Source of the DNA: Gimesia aquarii | GTDB taxonomy: Bacteria > Planctomycetota > Planctomycetia > Planctomycetales > Planctomycetaceae | Assembly (NCBI RefSeq): GCF_007748195.1 | Contig: NZ_CP037920.1 | Span: forward strand, 5,299,800 to 5,363,799 | Direction of reading: 5' to 3' | Length of the DNA: 64,000 bases | In this document: positions 45,715 to 55,222 of the stretch, one piece after another | Layout: each line of letters starts with the position of its first letter | Position numbering within the stretch: position 1 is the first letter of the stretch | Translations under genes and position numbers: made by a program | Notes under the pieces: generated by a model | Told to the model about the DNA's origin: nothing | Database searches by the model: none | What the model saw: only the letters and a program-made list of their open reading frames with translations

Positions 45715-47334
45715 CTATGAACTACAGGAGAGCATAGAACAGCCAGCCCTGCTGCGCGCCCACTCAGGACGTTTCGCAGCATGCTGGTCCTGGTCTGGCT
45801 GCTCGTCATACGGATGTCGCAATAACTCAAGCAAATCGTTGACCATTGAAAAATCGCCCTGCTCTGCTTTATCAATCGCCAATTGTGCCAGATAGTTTCG
45901 TAGCACGTATTTGGGATTGACACGGTTCATCTTTTCTCTTCTGACTATATCAGAAGATTGTTCATCGCGGAGTCGCTTCTGATAACCTAGAATCCAATCG
46001 CAAATTTTTGTGCGAACTTCTCCGGTGACTTTTTCAGGCTCGTAGTAAGCATCCATTAGCGGTTCGAGCATCGCCATTTCATCGGCAATTTCATCACTTC
46101 CATTTTCAGATTCTATTAATGACAGTTTACGAAAGAAAATCGTCATATCAGTTTCAACCAACTGCAGGACCTCTGCAAGTTCTTCAAACATTTTATGGTC
46201 CGTCTCGGTTTGAAACGAACTCAGACCCAATTTTTCTGCCATCATAGACTGCCAACCCTGCTCAAAACCATCCGTGTACACATCCAATGCCTGCTGCAAT
46301 GGCTCAGCATCTTCAATCAAAGGATAGACGGCATTCGCCAGTCGCACAAGATTCCAAAGTGCAATCTGTGGCTGGTTCCCAAATCGGTACCGACGTCCAG
46401 AAGCATCAGTTGTGTTGGGAGTCCAGTTCGGGTCGTAACCTTCCAGCCAACCATAGGGTCCATAATCGATGGTTAAACCAAGAATCGACATATTGTCTGT
46501 GTTCATGACGCCATGCACAAACCCGACGCGCATCCAATGCACCATCATCTCCGCAGTACGACGGCAAACTTCTTCGAACCAGTGCAAGTAGACGTCGTGA
46601 TTCGGCTCGCCAAGATGCGGAAAATCGGTTCGAATCGTATAGTTGACCAGTTTGCTCAGTGTTTTGATATCACCACGGGCCGCAAATATTTCATAATTCC
46701 CAAAACGAAGGAACGACGGCGCAACACGGCAGACAACGGCCCCAGGTTCAAGTTTGGGATGTCCATCATAAAACATATCTCGTTCGACCTGCTCACCCGT
46801 TAACACCAAACTCAAAGCACGTGTCGTTGGAACTCCCAGGTGAAACATGGCTTCACTACACAGAAACTCGCGAACTGAAGAACGCAGGACTGCTAAACCA
46901 TCTGCTGTACGCGAATAAGGAGTAGGACCAGCGCCCTTCAGTTGCAAGGTCCAATGTTCTTCTCGTTGATTAAGCACTTCTCCCAGATTAATGGCCCGCC
47001 CATCTCCCAATTGACCTGCCCAGTTTCCAAACTGATGACCGCCATAACACATGGCAAACGGTTCCATGCCCTCCAACACATGATTTCCGGCGAAAACCGC
47101 AGCGAACTGATCAGACTCCGAGGGATCTATTTGCAGGTCCAACAGATCAGCGACTTCTTTTGAATAAGCAACTAACTGAGGTTGTGCCACTTGAGTGGGC
47201 ATCACAGACGAGTAGCAGGACTCTGTGACTTGCCGACGAAAATTTTTTGTCTCGAGATCGGCCGGCAACTCCCGTGTAAATTGGTTATCGAACTGCAGCT
47301 CATCCAGACGTCGGACCGTTTGTTTATGTGTCAT
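45715..47334 (-). CDS. selO: SelO/YdiU protein adenylyltransferase (pseudokinase fold)
   Basis: A 539-residue protein with the family blocks SCYSSVMPTQV near the N-terminus, FAMCYGGHQFGNWAGQLGDGRA around 94-115, the segment GFVHGVMNTDNMSILGLTIDYGP equivalent to the kinase catalytic loop and Mg site, and the C-terminal CSS tail (LSCSS) that in eukaryotes carries selenocysteine. SelO transfers AMP to Ser/Thr/Tyr of target proteins, regulated by redox state. Here the tail has Cys, with a second Cys four residues earlier. Its position next to msrB suggests a shared link to oxidative stress. Confidence 0.93.
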   Translation of the reverse strand: MTHKQTVRRLDELQFDNQFTRELPADLETKNFRRQVTESCYSSVMPTQVAQPQLVAYSKEVADLLDLQIDPSESDQFAAVFAGNHVLEGMEPFAMCYGGHQFGNWAGQLGDGRAINLGEVLNQREEHWTLQLKGAGPTPYSRTADGLAVLRSSVREFLCSEAMFHLGVPTTRALSLVLTGEQVERDMFYDGHPKLEPGAVVCRVAPSFLRFGNYEIFAARGDIKTLSKLVNYTIRTDFPHLGEPNHDVYLHWFEEVCRRTAEMMVHWMRVGFVHGVMNTDNMSILGLTIDYGPYGWLEGYDPNWTPNTTDASGRRYRFGNQPQIALWNLVRLANAVYPLIEDAEPLQQALDVYTDGFEQGWQSMMAEKLGLSSFQTETDHKMFEELAEVLQLVETDMTIFFRKLSLIESENGSDEIADEMAMLEPLMDAYYEPEKVTGEVRTKICDWILGYQKRLRDEQSSDIVRREKMNRVNPKYVLRNYLAQLAIDKAEQGDFSMVNDLLELLRHPYDEQPDQDQHAAKRPEWARSRAGCSMLSCSS

Positions 47335-47465
47335 AACGCTATTTAGTTGTTTAGGTAGAATAGAGAAAAGTGAAGCGTCTTAAAAAGCTGATCAATTTCT
47401 ATCAAATTTGAAAGCGCATTTTTTCTATTATAGGCAGTCTCTTCTCAAAAACATGGACCAGTTAA

Positions 47466-47503
47466 AAGAAAAAGAGTGTCTTTAATCCTTCAAAAACACT
47501 CTT
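47466..47503 (-). terminator. intrinsic terminator of the ABC operon
   Basis: On the minus strand AAGAGTGT / ACACTCTT (8 bp, 16-nt loop) is followed by TTTCTTTT. It lies 28 bp after the permease stop at 47532. Confidence 0.75.
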
Positions 47504-47531
47504 CTGTGAATAGGTTCTGCTGAGATTCAAA

Positions 47532-49187
47532 TTATTCTTCCAATCGCTGGATTTTTTTCGAAGCAAGATATGCTGTAAACAGCGTGATGACGCTGACCAT
47601 TCCGTATACAAGGGGGAAATGTTTGTTTGCAAGATTGAATTTACCTCCTCGTTCAGCTGTGAATAGATTGTTGTAAACAAAGATGGGATCATAATCAGAG
47701 ATTGTAGGAATCGATTCCATGACCATTGAGCCAATAAAAAAGAAGGAGAGCGCGACCACAGCCCCTCGCACTGGCTTTTTCCACCAGCAGACTCCCAAAA
47801 CCGCCAGTGAATACATCATTGAATGCAACACTGGGTAACAGACGATATAAGACCAGCTTAAAAAATTCGTGTTATAGAAAGTGGTTTGGGAAGAAATATT
47901 TTGAAGTGAATTCCAACTGACTAAAATTGTTGTCCCATCCAAAACCAGCAAAACGGTAAAGAGCCCCACGAAATATTTAAACCAAAACCAACGGTTGATC
48001 GAAATGGGTCGGGAAATCCAAAAGTGTCCCAAATCAGGCGCAAGTTCGGCAGCAAAAACGCCCGAACCAACAACTGTCGCCCAAAGAATCCCCAACACCC
48101 ACATCGTAGACGGTAGACTATAAGCCGTCATCTCCATTACTTTTTCAGGAGTACTCTCGGAAAACACTGTCATCAGAGCTACCAAACATGCCAATACGAA
48201 TCCCGTGACTACTAATGGAACAGACTGCCTCAAGTTAATCCAAATCAGTGAAGAAGTTTGTCCTCGATGAGGAAAGGATATCCAGGAAAACAGAGGTGGT
48301 AGATTCCACCAACGTTTTTTACCATATGAGACAAAAGTTTTCCGTGTACCATATCGTCGAGTAAACCAAAATCCCAACCAGAACAAAATCACCAGATTCA
48401 GAATTAATGGTATCCAGACCCAATTGGCTATATCAATATCATGGTAAATGCCGCGTGTATCGCCATAACTAGAAAACAGAGCCAATGAGTGCGGAACAAA
48501 AATGCCGATCCAATTTCCTATCTGGGTGAATCCGGCAGATTGAATCATGACTCGAACCGCTGTCAACGGAATCCACAGAAACGCGATGATCGCCCCGAGA
48601 AAACCCACATGAGATTCGCGACGACAACGGACACCAATTACCACCATCGCCATGAATGAAGCTATGATTTGAATCACGACTATACAAATCACTTTTCCAA
48701 GTAAACCAACTGCAGGGATTGCAGCCAGACTGGGACGCAGTGTTCCAACCACACCAGGAATATTGACAATAGAACGACCAGAACCAAGACTTACTGCGCT
48801 TGGTGGCACTTGCTGCAGAACTCCGCATATTAACAACACTGCAAGAATGAAAGCACCCAGTAAGACTGGCCCCACCAAAGTAAAAATAGCAAATAATAAT
48901 CTGACAGCAGCGATACGGTGGAGTGAAACAGGTAGTGTCGAGGAGAATGAAAGTGATTGATGTGTGACTTCACTTAAACACACCCTCATGGCCAGAAAAA
49001 CTGTCATGAACAAACTATAAACTATACAGACAATGCTGAATCTGGAAACGGGTGTGCGATAACCCAATACGCTTTCATAAATCACAACATATATTAAACC
49101 ACTTAGAATCCAGGCTAAACAAACAAAAAATGTTCGCTTTCGCTCATGCCATTCTTTCCAGAGCAGAGATTGTAAGACCGAATCCAT
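47532..49187 (-). CDS. ABC transporter permease, ABC-2-like multi-helix protein
   Basis: A 551-residue protein with about twelve hydrophobic helices, short charged loops and no ATPase or substrate-binding domain. The N-terminus (LLWKEWHERKRTFFV) is typical of permeases paired with a separate ATPase. AAAGG precedes the start. It is the last gene of the GntR / ATPase / permease operon; the ATPase gene ends 44 bp upstream. The YtrA-type arrangement suggests efflux of, or immunity to, an envelope-active compound, but the substrate is unknown. Confidence 0.85.
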   Translation of the reverse strand: MDSVLQSLLWKEWHERKRTFFVCLAWILSGLIYVVIYESVLGYRTPVSRFSIVCIVYSLFMTVFLAMRVCLSEVTHQSLSFSSTLPVSLHRIAAVRLLFAIFTLVGPVLLGAFILAVLLICGVLQQVPPSAVSLGSGRSIVNIPGVVGTLRPSLAAIPAVGLLGKVICIVVIQIIASFMAMVVIGVRCRRESHVGFLGAIIAFLWIPLTAVRVMIQSAGFTQIGNWIGIFVPHSLALFSSYGDTRGIYHDIDIANWVWIPLILNLVILFWLGFWFTRRYGTRKTFVSYGKKRWWNLPPLFSWISFPHRGQTSSLIWINLRQSVPLVVTGFVLACLVALMTVFSESTPEKVMEMTAYSLPSTMWVLGILWATVVGSGVFAAELAPDLGHFWISRPISINRWFWFKYFVGLFTVLLVLDGTTILVSWNSLQNISSQTTFYNTNFLSWSYIVCYPVLHSMMYSLAVLGVCWWKKPVRGAVVALSFFFIGSMVMESIPTISDYDPIFVYNNLFTAERGGKFNLANKHFPLVYGMVSVITLFTAYLASKKIQRLEE

Positions 49188-49231
49188 ATAACGGAACCTT
49201 TATTCTATCACACGCAAGGTACTTTGTTTCA

Positions 49232-50146
49232 TTATACAACAACCGGCGTACCTGCTTGCGGCCAAGCCTGAGTGCGACCGATAACAAACGCTTCAAATAT
49301 CTCATCGAGACTTAAGTCGACAACTTCATGATCAACTCCCAACTCGGTTAAGTGCTCCACAAAGTCTGCTGCACCATCGACGGTTACAATAAATTGATCT
49401 TCAAATTGCTGGACATCGCGCAGACCTTGGGGCGGTAACACTTGGGATATGCCATCAGAAGTCAAAACAATACGTTTGACTTCACTACGTAGTGTTTCTG
49501 TCGATGACTGGCGGATGATTCTGCCACCATCGAGAATTGCTACTGTGTCAGCGACTGCTTCGACTTCATCAAGTAAATGCGAACTAAATAGAACCGTTCG
49601 ACCGGAAGCCTGTAAATGTTCGATCAAATCACGATTGAATTCTTTGCGGGCAATCGTATCGAGTCCTAACGCAGGATCATCCAGAATCACCACATTGGGT
49701 TGATGTGCAAGTGCCAACGTTAAACCTAGTTTGACATTTTGTCCTTTGGAAAGCTGTTCAATCCGTTGATGTCGAGGAATGTGAAATCGTTCCAGATAAT
49801 CGTCGGCTAATTCCTGATGCCAGGCAGGATAAAATGGAGTAAGAAAATGACAAAGTTCAATAGGTGTCATCCAACCATACATAGTTTGATCTTCAGCGAG
49901 ATAACCGACGCGGCGACGTAATTCAATCGCATCTCGGGTCGGGTCACAGCCATCGATTTCCATTGATCCACCATCTGGTTTCAATAAACCAAGCAGCATA
50001 CGAATCATTGTTGTTTTCCCAGCCCCGTTTCTGCCCAGCAGTGCCAAAGTTTCACCACGAGGAATTTCCAACGAAACATTTTCAAGCACAACATTTTTAC
50101 CAAACGTTTTGTGAAGTTGCTGAATTTTAATGGCTGTCTCTAACAT
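49232..50146 (-). CDS. ABC transporter ATP-binding protein
   Basis: A 304-residue ATPase with Walker A GRNGAGKTT (about 38-46), a Q-loop in VGYLAEDQTMYGW, a signature sequence LSKGQNVKLG (SKGQ instead of SGGQ), Walker B VVILDDPALGLD and the H-loop in LFSSHLLDEVE. Asp replaces the usual catalytic Glu after Walker B Asp in this type (DDPALG), seen also in other bacterial export ATPases. The C-terminal 80 residues form a regulatory extension. It pairs with the permease downstream. Confidence 0.92.
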   Translation of the reverse strand: MLETAIKIQQLHKTFGKNVVLENVSLEIPRGETLALLGRNGAGKTTMIRMLLGLLKPDGGSMEIDGCDPTRDAIELRRRVGYLAEDQTMYGWMTPIELCHFLTPFYPAWHQELADDYLERFHIPRHQRIEQLSKGQNVKLGLTLALAHQPNVVILDDPALGLDTIARKEFNRDLIEHLQASGRTVLFSSHLLDEVEAVADTVAILDGGRIIRQSSTETLRSEVKRIVLTSDGISQVLPPQGLRDVQQFEDQFIVTVDGAADFVEHLTELGVDHEVVDLSLDEIFEAFVIGRTQAWPQAGTPVVV

Positions 50147-50166
50147 GAACGACTCCCGATGAATGA

Positions 50167-50616
50167 TTAAGCTGTATTGGATTCTGTTTTGATCTTTTGC
50201 CGGGTAATAGCTTCTGCTTTGAGCTCTCGTTTTGCATCAGAAATCGATGTTGTCAACAATTTTCGTAGTTCAGTCGCCGTAAGACCCAATAAAACTCCAC
50301 GATGGACGACTGCAGAAAACTCTAGTTGAAATTGTGTACGTTGTTCAGCGAGTTGCTGGGCATTTTCTGTCAGAGCAGATTGTGGCAAGACAAACGTGCC
50401 TTCACCGTGTCGCATCTCGACCAGTCCTTCCGCGGACAGTCGCTCGTAGACACGTACGATCGTATTCACATTGACGGCCAGTCTTTGTGCCAGCTTTCGT
50501 ACGGACGGCAGACAATCCCCTGGCTTCAATGTTCCTGAAAGACAATGAGCCTGAATTTGCTCTCTAATCTGCCGGGAAATCGGCGTTGAGGAACCTCGTT
50601 CAATTCGAATGTGCAT
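50167..50616 (-). CDS. GntR-family regulator (YtrA-like, short C-terminus)
   Basis: ATG 50616 is preferred over 50640 because GAGAGGG lies 6 bp upstream and the family start (MHIRIERGSSTPISRQIREQI) begins there. The 149 residues comprise a winged helix (SVRKLAQRLAVNVNTIVRVYERL, then a wing EGLVEMRHGEGTFV) and a short helical tail. YtrA-type GntR proteins repress ABC transporter operons, and this one is the first gene of such an operon. The ATPase gene starts 20 bp downstream of its stop. Confidence 0.92.
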   Translation of the reverse strand: MHIRIERGSSTPISRQIREQIQAHCLSGTLKPGDCLPSVRKLAQRLAVNVNTIVRVYERLSAEGLVEMRHGEGTFVLPQSALTENAQQLAEQRTQFQLEFSAVVHRGVLLGLTATELRKLLTTSISDAKRELKAEAITRQKIKTESNTA

Positions 50617-50633
50617 AATAAACCCTCTCAAAG

Positions 50634-50671
50634 AGTACACAGTACTATAACAGTATATTTTGGAGAGTCAA
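50634..50671 (-). promoter_or_regulatory. promoter with dyad operator of the GntR-ABC operon
   Basis: On the minus strand TTGACT (50671-50666), a 16-bp spacer and TATAGT (50649-50644). The 13-bp palindrome AGTAC-aca-GTACT at 50634-50646 overlaps the -10 box. A second, offset dyad (tact-n5-agta) shares its right part and covers the spacer. GTACT/AGTAC half-sites are typical of YtrA-like GntR proteins, so autorepression is likely. Confidence 0.65.
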
Positions 50672-50869
50672 TACCTTTTCCTACAAGTAACACTTTGTCT
50701 TTCGATGGTGTGCAATTTTTTGAATTCCCTTTTACCTTGAAGAATCAAAACGAAATCAGCATAGTTAACATAAACCAACATTGATACATTCTCAGAAAGC
50801 TAATCATTCTTCCTTTACTTTGGCTGGGAGTGATTCGCAAACTTGAGTCAGAAAAGCAGGAGGTAATGC

Positions 50870-52117
50870 ATGTCTCTCATAAATCGGCGAACCTGGCTCA
50901 AACAGGCTTCCATGACATCGCTGCCCTTGTTGATGACGAGCGTCATAAATGCGGCCGAAACCTCTGGGCGCAAAAAATTACCGGTTGCAGCTATCGTTAC
51001 GGAATATACTCCCAACTCTCACGCCGATGTGCTTGTTGGAAAAATCTTGGAAGGTTTCAAACAACAAGGAGGTCCGGGCCCTGATTTGTATCTGGCATCA
51101 CTCTATACCGATCAGGTCCCTGAACGGGATTTGAGCCGTGCGCTGTCCCTCAAATATCAATTCCCTATCGCTCCGACCATTGAAGAAGCAATCACACTTG
51201 GATCAAACCAGATACAAGTGGCTGGTGTATTGAGTATTGGTGAACATGGAACTTATCCCAATACTCCCGATACGAATCAGAAGATGTATCCGCGAAAACG
51301 ATTCTTTGATGAAATCACAGCCACATTTAAAAAATACAACAAAGCGGTCCCTGTTTTTAATGACAAGCATCTTGGTTATCGGTGGGAAGACGCCAAAGAA
51401 ATGGTTGACACTTCTCGGCAAATGGGATTTCCCTTGATGGCCGGCTCGTCATTGCCTCTCACCTGGCGAAGACCGGCATTGACGCTACCTGAGAACTGTG
51501 AGATTGAATCCGTACTCTCTATTGGCCGCGGGCACTTCGAAGCGCATGGTTTTCATACTCTGGAAGCCCAACAATGTTTAATCGAACATAGAAAGGGACC
51601 AACAGGAGTGACTGCAGTACAAGCAGTTCGCGGCAGACAAATCTGGGAATCAGAACAACAAGGCCAGTGGAGCAGGTCAATGTTACAAGCAGCTTTGGAT
51701 GCAATTCCAAATGTTGCAAAAGGTAACTGGGAGGAGATTCTGAAAGATGACAGTGCATTCTTTCATATCGATCATCAAGATGGCTTGAAAAGTACAGCAG
51801 CAATCGTCAACAGACTGGGGCGCCATTATGCCGTTGCTCTGAAATTGCGTGGACGAAAGAAACCGATGGCAACTTGGTTCAAACTGGAATTGAACCCGCC
51901 GTTCGGGCACTTCGCCTACTTGCTCAAAGCAATCGAACATATGATTCATACTGGCCAGCCTGCGTATCCGGTGGAAAGAACGTTACTGACAACGGGAATT
52001 CTGGATGCAGCCATGCATAGCCTGGCCGCCAATGGTAAGCGATTGGAAACACCACAACTGGTTATCGATTATAAACCTGGCAATTGGCCTTTTGCGAACC
52101 AGCAAATGAAGCATTAA
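50870..52117 (+). CDS. Tat-exported protein of unknown function
   Basis: A 415-residue protein with an AGGAGG ribosome site and a twin-arginine signal (NRRTWLKQASMTSL..., cleavage near INAAE). The body begins LPVAAIVTEYTPNSHADVLVGKILEGF and includes GVLSIGEHGTYPNTPDTNQKMYPRKRFFDEI, an alpha/beta pattern with His/Tyr-rich loops, and a FKLELNPPFGHFAYLLKAIEHMI segment. I have no characterised family for it; similar proteins occur in planctomycetes. The export mode suggests a folded enzyme in the periplasm. It converges with the SelA-like gene. Confidence 0.85.
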   Translation: MSLINRRTWLKQASMTSLPLLMTSVINAAETSGRKKLPVAAIVTEYTPNSHADVLVGKILEGFKQQGGPGPDLYLASLYTDQVPERDLSRALSLKYQFPIAPTIEEAITLGSNQIQVAGVLSIGEHGTYPNTPDTNQKMYPRKRFFDEITATFKKYNKAVPVFNDKHLGYRWEDAKEMVDTSRQMGFPLMAGSSLPLTWRRPALTLPENCEIESVLSIGRGHFEAHGFHTLEAQQCLIEHRKGPTGVTAVQAVRGRQIWESEQQGQWSRSMLQAALDAIPNVAKGNWEEILKDDSAFFHIDHQDGLKSTAAIVNRLGRHYAVALKLRGRKKPMATWFKLELNPPFGHFAYLLKAIEHMIHTGQPAYPVERTLLTTGILDAAMHSLAANGKRLETPQLVIDYKPGNWPFANQQMKH

Positions 52118-52184
52118 ATTTCAAACATAAGATCGTTACGTCTACAATTTTTTCGCCCCCTTATCTCTTGAAATGAGAGATTCT

Positions 52185-53384
52185 TTACTTCAGCACCTCA
52201 CACAGACGTTTGGCCAATATGCGAGCGTAATCTGCAGTCAAACAAAGCGGATTGATCGTCAGCAGCCCTTCATGCAATCGTGCATGGCCTACATAAACGG
52301 GCGGTGATCCCTGACGCAGTTTTTGGCATACTTCGAAAGCCGTTCCCACGGCTGATTCATCAATTTGAATTTCCAATTGAGGCCACCGCTCGCTACTTTC
52401 CGGCAGTATCAAATAACAGGTCGCGTTGACATTTGCCAATTCCAATTCTTCTCCGATCATCTCCAGCCAAGATCGGAATTCCAAATTTTGTGCGTCATAC
52501 GCCCCCGAGGCAAAGAGATCTAAGGCAGTCAAAACCGCAACAATTTCCTCTTTAGAAACCTTGAGTGCCCTGCCAATTCCGTGTCGTGGCAATCCCTGAA
52601 AAAGCGTGGTATCGATAAAATCAGCCGGAGGCTGCCAAAGCTGGCTATGGTCATCCATATCGAGCATCTGCAGTGCAGCCGAAGAAATCAACTCGCGTGT
52701 CCCACACAATAACCCGGTCGACTGTGGACCTCGAATCGCCTTGCCTCCACTAAACGATACCAGATCAGCTCCGGTAGCGGCTATTGCTTTGAGATTAGAG
52801 CGGGGAGGCACTTCACCCGCGGCATCGACCAATACGGGAATGCCATGCTGATGCCCCACTTCGACAACGTCTTTTAAGGCAGGCTGCGAATCTTCCGCAT
52901 GTACATACACAATCCCTGCTGCATTCTCTGTGATCGCAGCTGCATATTCCCATTGCTCTGTACGTCGTACTCCCGCATTTGAAACATTCTCGTTGAACCC
53001 CACTTCAACCAATCTGGCTCCAGAAGCCCGAACGGCATGGTCATACCCACTTCTCTGCTCTCGTGCAATGATAAATTCATGTGGAAAGTGTTCACAGTGA
53101 GGAAGTTGCTCCATCCGCTTTAAGTCATGACCAGTTAGTATCGCGGCTGCCCCCAGAGTCAGTGCGCCAGCCGATCCAGAGGTAACCAGACCTGCTTGAG
53201 TTCCTGTATGCTCAGCAATTTTTCGCGAGGCCGCAGCCTGGAGCTGTTCCAGAGAAACCCACTCACTCGCTGCCTCACGAAACGAGTCCAACACTTCAGA
53301 TGACATGGGTGCGCCGCCTAATCGTGTCACACTCCCACATGCATTAATGATCGGCTCGACTCCCAATTTTCTATAAATATTCAT
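52185..53384 (-). CDS. SelA-like PLP-dependent enzyme (fold type I)
   Basis: A 399-residue enzyme beginning YRKLGVEPIINACGSVTRLGG, as in the SelA / D-glucosaminate-6-phosphate ammonia-lyase-like family. The GLVTSGSAGALTLGAAA phosphate-binding region and the SFSGGKAIRGPQ segment with the PLP lysine are present. VLVDAAGEVPPRSNL contains the Asp that pairs with the pyridine nitrogen. True selenocysteine synthesis is unlikely without other sel genes nearby; ammonia-lyase or aldolase activity on an amino acid or amino sugar is more probable. Confidence 0.85.
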   Translation of the reverse strand: MNIYRKLGVEPIINACGSVTRLGGAPMSSEVLDSFREAASEWVSLEQLQAAASRKIAEHTGTQAGLVTSGSAGALTLGAAAILTGHDLKRMEQLPHCEHFPHEFIIAREQRSGYDHAVRASGARLVEVGFNENVSNAGVRRTEQWEYAAAITENAAGIVYVHAEDSQPALKDVVEVGHQHGIPVLVDAAGEVPPRSNLKAIAATGADLVSFSGGKAIRGPQSTGLLCGTRELISSAALQMLDMDDHSQLWQPPADFIDTTLFQGLPRHGIGRALKVSKEEIVAVLTALDLFASGAYDAQNLEFRSWLEMIGEELELANVNATCYLILPESSERWPQLEIQIDESAVGTAFEVCQKLRQGSPPVYVGHARLHEGLLTINPLCLTADYARILAKRLCEVLK

Positions 53385-53845
53385 CCTAAACTTTCTTTCT
53401 GGGAAAACTCACTGGTGCATGAAAATGAACTATATTTCTTGACGCTGCCAATTTAATAAAAGCGGCTTCGACAGAATGAAAACAAGTCTCGATTCCTTGA
53501 TGTGTCAACAATCAAACTGAAAAACTACTAGTCATTTAGATTACCGCCATTAATCAACATTTGATAGTTAAAAACATGATACTCTATCTCAGAAAAGACC
53601 TTTAAAATCGTTGTGATTACAATAGAAATTTCATGTACATCGCCACGATCGAAATGTCTTTCTACAATCAACATGTCTGAATTTTAAGGGCTCATAATAA
53701 CACTCAATTGCAACTCTATCGAACAATTTCATCTTATTATATAATAGAGTATTGACTCGCTACGACAGCCGTTACAATGAACCTAACTCCATCTCTTGTT
53801 TCAAGGCAGATATGAAGTCAGAATATGGCCTAAAGGGCAATAGTA
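53385..53845. other. 461-bp region between divergent genes
   Basis: AT-rich. TTGACT at 53752-53757 and TACAAT at 53773-53778 form a possible promoter for the response regulator, with a short 15-bp spacer. No ORF or dyad worth naming was seen. Confidence 0.4.
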
Positions 53846-54511
53846 ATGAGCCAATCAAATCAGCATAAGACGCAAGTGATGATCGTGGATGATCACCCCA
53901 TCGTCAGAGAAGGCTATTCGCGCCTGATTGAACGACAGGATGATTTAGAAGTTTGCGCTGAAGCAGACAGTAAAGTTGATGCGATCAAACAAATCATAAA
54001 CAATCCGCCTGATCTCATCATCGTGGATATTTCTCTGAAAGATGGCAGCGGCCTGGAATTGATCAAGGATATTAAATCCCAATTCAAGCAGATCAAAATG
54101 CTAACCGTTTCAATGCATGATGAAACTCTGTTTGCTGAGCGATCCATCCGCGCAGGCGCCTTGGGATATATCAACAAACAACAGGCTCCGGAGCAATTGA
54201 TTAAAGCGATTTACCGAGTTCTGGAAGGGAAAGTCTTTTTGAGTTCCAATGTCACAGAACGTATGATTTGCCGTTCTATCGGATCAGATAACTACACAGA
54301 CCAATCACCTATCGAAAGTCTCTCAGACCGAGAACTGGAGGTCTTCGAACAAATTGGGGAAGGAGAAACAACACGTCAAATTGCTCACAAACTGAATCTG
54401 AGCCCCAAGACGGTTGAAACCTACCGAGAAAATATCAAACACAAGCTGAGCCTGGAAAATGCGACTGCATTGACCAGACATGCCATCCAATGGGTTCTGG
54501 AAAAAAACTGA
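53846..54511 (+). CDS. NarL/FixJ-family response regulator
   Basis: A 221-residue regulator. The receiver (about 8-125) has the acidic pocket D15-D16, phosphoacceptor D61 in LIIVDISLKDG and the conserved Thr/Lys region (LTVSMHDE, GALGYINKQ). The LuxR-type helix-turn-helix is at about 155-218: LSDRELEVFEQIGEGETTRQIAHKLNLSPKTVETYRENIKHKL. No kinase is adjacent, but a HisKA_3 kinase of the type that pairs with NarL regulators lies 3 kb downstream at 57431. It is likely to bind the TAGGG-type dyads in this region (inference). Confidence 0.93.
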   Translation: MSQSNQHKTQVMIVDDHPIVREGYSRLIERQDDLEVCAEADSKVDAIKQIINNPPDLIIVDISLKDGSGLELIKDIKSQFKQIKMLTVSMHDETLFAERSIRAGALGYINKQQAPEQLIKAIYRVLEGKVFLSSNVTERMICRSIGSDNYTDQSPIESLSDRELEVFEQIGEGETTRQIAHKLNLSPKTVETYRENIKHKLSLENATALTRHAIQWVLEKN

Positions 54512-54607
54512 ATACAATTCCCTCCCCCGCTCGAAATCATTAAAAACTTGAGCCTCCCTTGTCATAACCCGAATCATTATTGCATCGGTTCAGAATCATA
54601 TTGCCAC

Positions 54608-54653
54608 TAGGAAAATCCCCCATAGCGACCTGAGAATTTTACCTGAGAATTTT
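54608..54653. promoter_or_regulatory. imperfect TAGGG/CCC dyad followed by a 13-bp tandem direct repeat, upstream of the rhodanese gene
   Basis: TAGGAAAATCCCCCA at 54608-54622 matches 12 of 15 positions of the palindrome at 57290. It is followed by two perfect adjacent copies of acctgagaatttt (54628-54640 and 54641-54653). Together they look like a regulator binding region for the rhodanese gene at 54792, which has no other near neighbour. Confidence 0.45.
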
Positions 54654-54791
54654 CACGCGATCGACCTGATAGTAGTCTACTCTTTCCTTGAAGTAAAATA
54701 GCTCTCATGAAATCGGTATTCTGTTTTTCTAAAGAGGCACAAAAATTAACTAATGCCAGGCAGCTTGCCATGATTATGTGAGGTTGAGCCG

Positions 54792-55175
54792 ATGGTGACT
54801 ATCAGCCGGAGCGAATTACAAGGGCTCCTGAAGTCGTGTCCCAATTTAAAACTCATCGAAGTATTACCTGAAACCTCTTATAAAGAGTTTCACTTACGAG
54901 GAGCCATCAATATTCCGCTGGATGATCATTTTGAAGGGAAGATTCTGAAAGTAATTCCCGACAAAAAACAAACCATCATTGTTTACAGTTTGAACTTTGA
55001 ATGTAAAAGTTCAGAACAGGCAATCCAGCGTCTTCGGAAAGCGGGTTACAAGAACATTTATGATTATGAACCAGGAAAAATTGATTGGAAGGCAGCACAA
55101 CTCCCCATCGAAATGGGCCTTCAACAATCGAATGCGTTAAAGAAGCAACAAGGCTTTCTCTCTTTTGTTGAATAA
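54792..55175 (+). CDS. rhodanese-like domain protein
   Basis: A 127-residue single-domain protein: an N-terminal ISRSELQGLLKS helix, FHLRGAINIPLDDHF (the rhodanese HxxGAxNIP motif), IIVYSLNFECKSSEQAIQRL with the loop Cys at about residue 77, and a GYKNIYDYEPG C-terminal motif. The active loop CKSSEQA differs from the classical CxxGxR loop, so sulfur transfer activity is not certain. No signal peptide. It lies in the two-component island behind a possible operator. Confidence 0.85.
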   Translation: MVTISRSELQGLLKSCPNLKLIEVLPETSYKEFHLRGAINIPLDDHFEGKILKVIPDKKQTIIVYSLNFECKSSEQAIQRLRKAGYKNIYDYEPGKIDWKAAQLPIEMGLQQSNALKKQQGFLSFVE

Positions 55176-55222
55176 GTGGCTTTATTCACTGCATGCTTTC
55201 AGAGTTCAACTCATTGAAAGTA

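Noticed and set aside
52185..53384. True selenocysteine synthase SelA with selenoprotein genes nearby
   Set aside because: The deiodinase-like and SelO proteins use Cys, no selB/selD or tRNA-Sec is seen, and the SelA-like group includes many other PLP enzymes.
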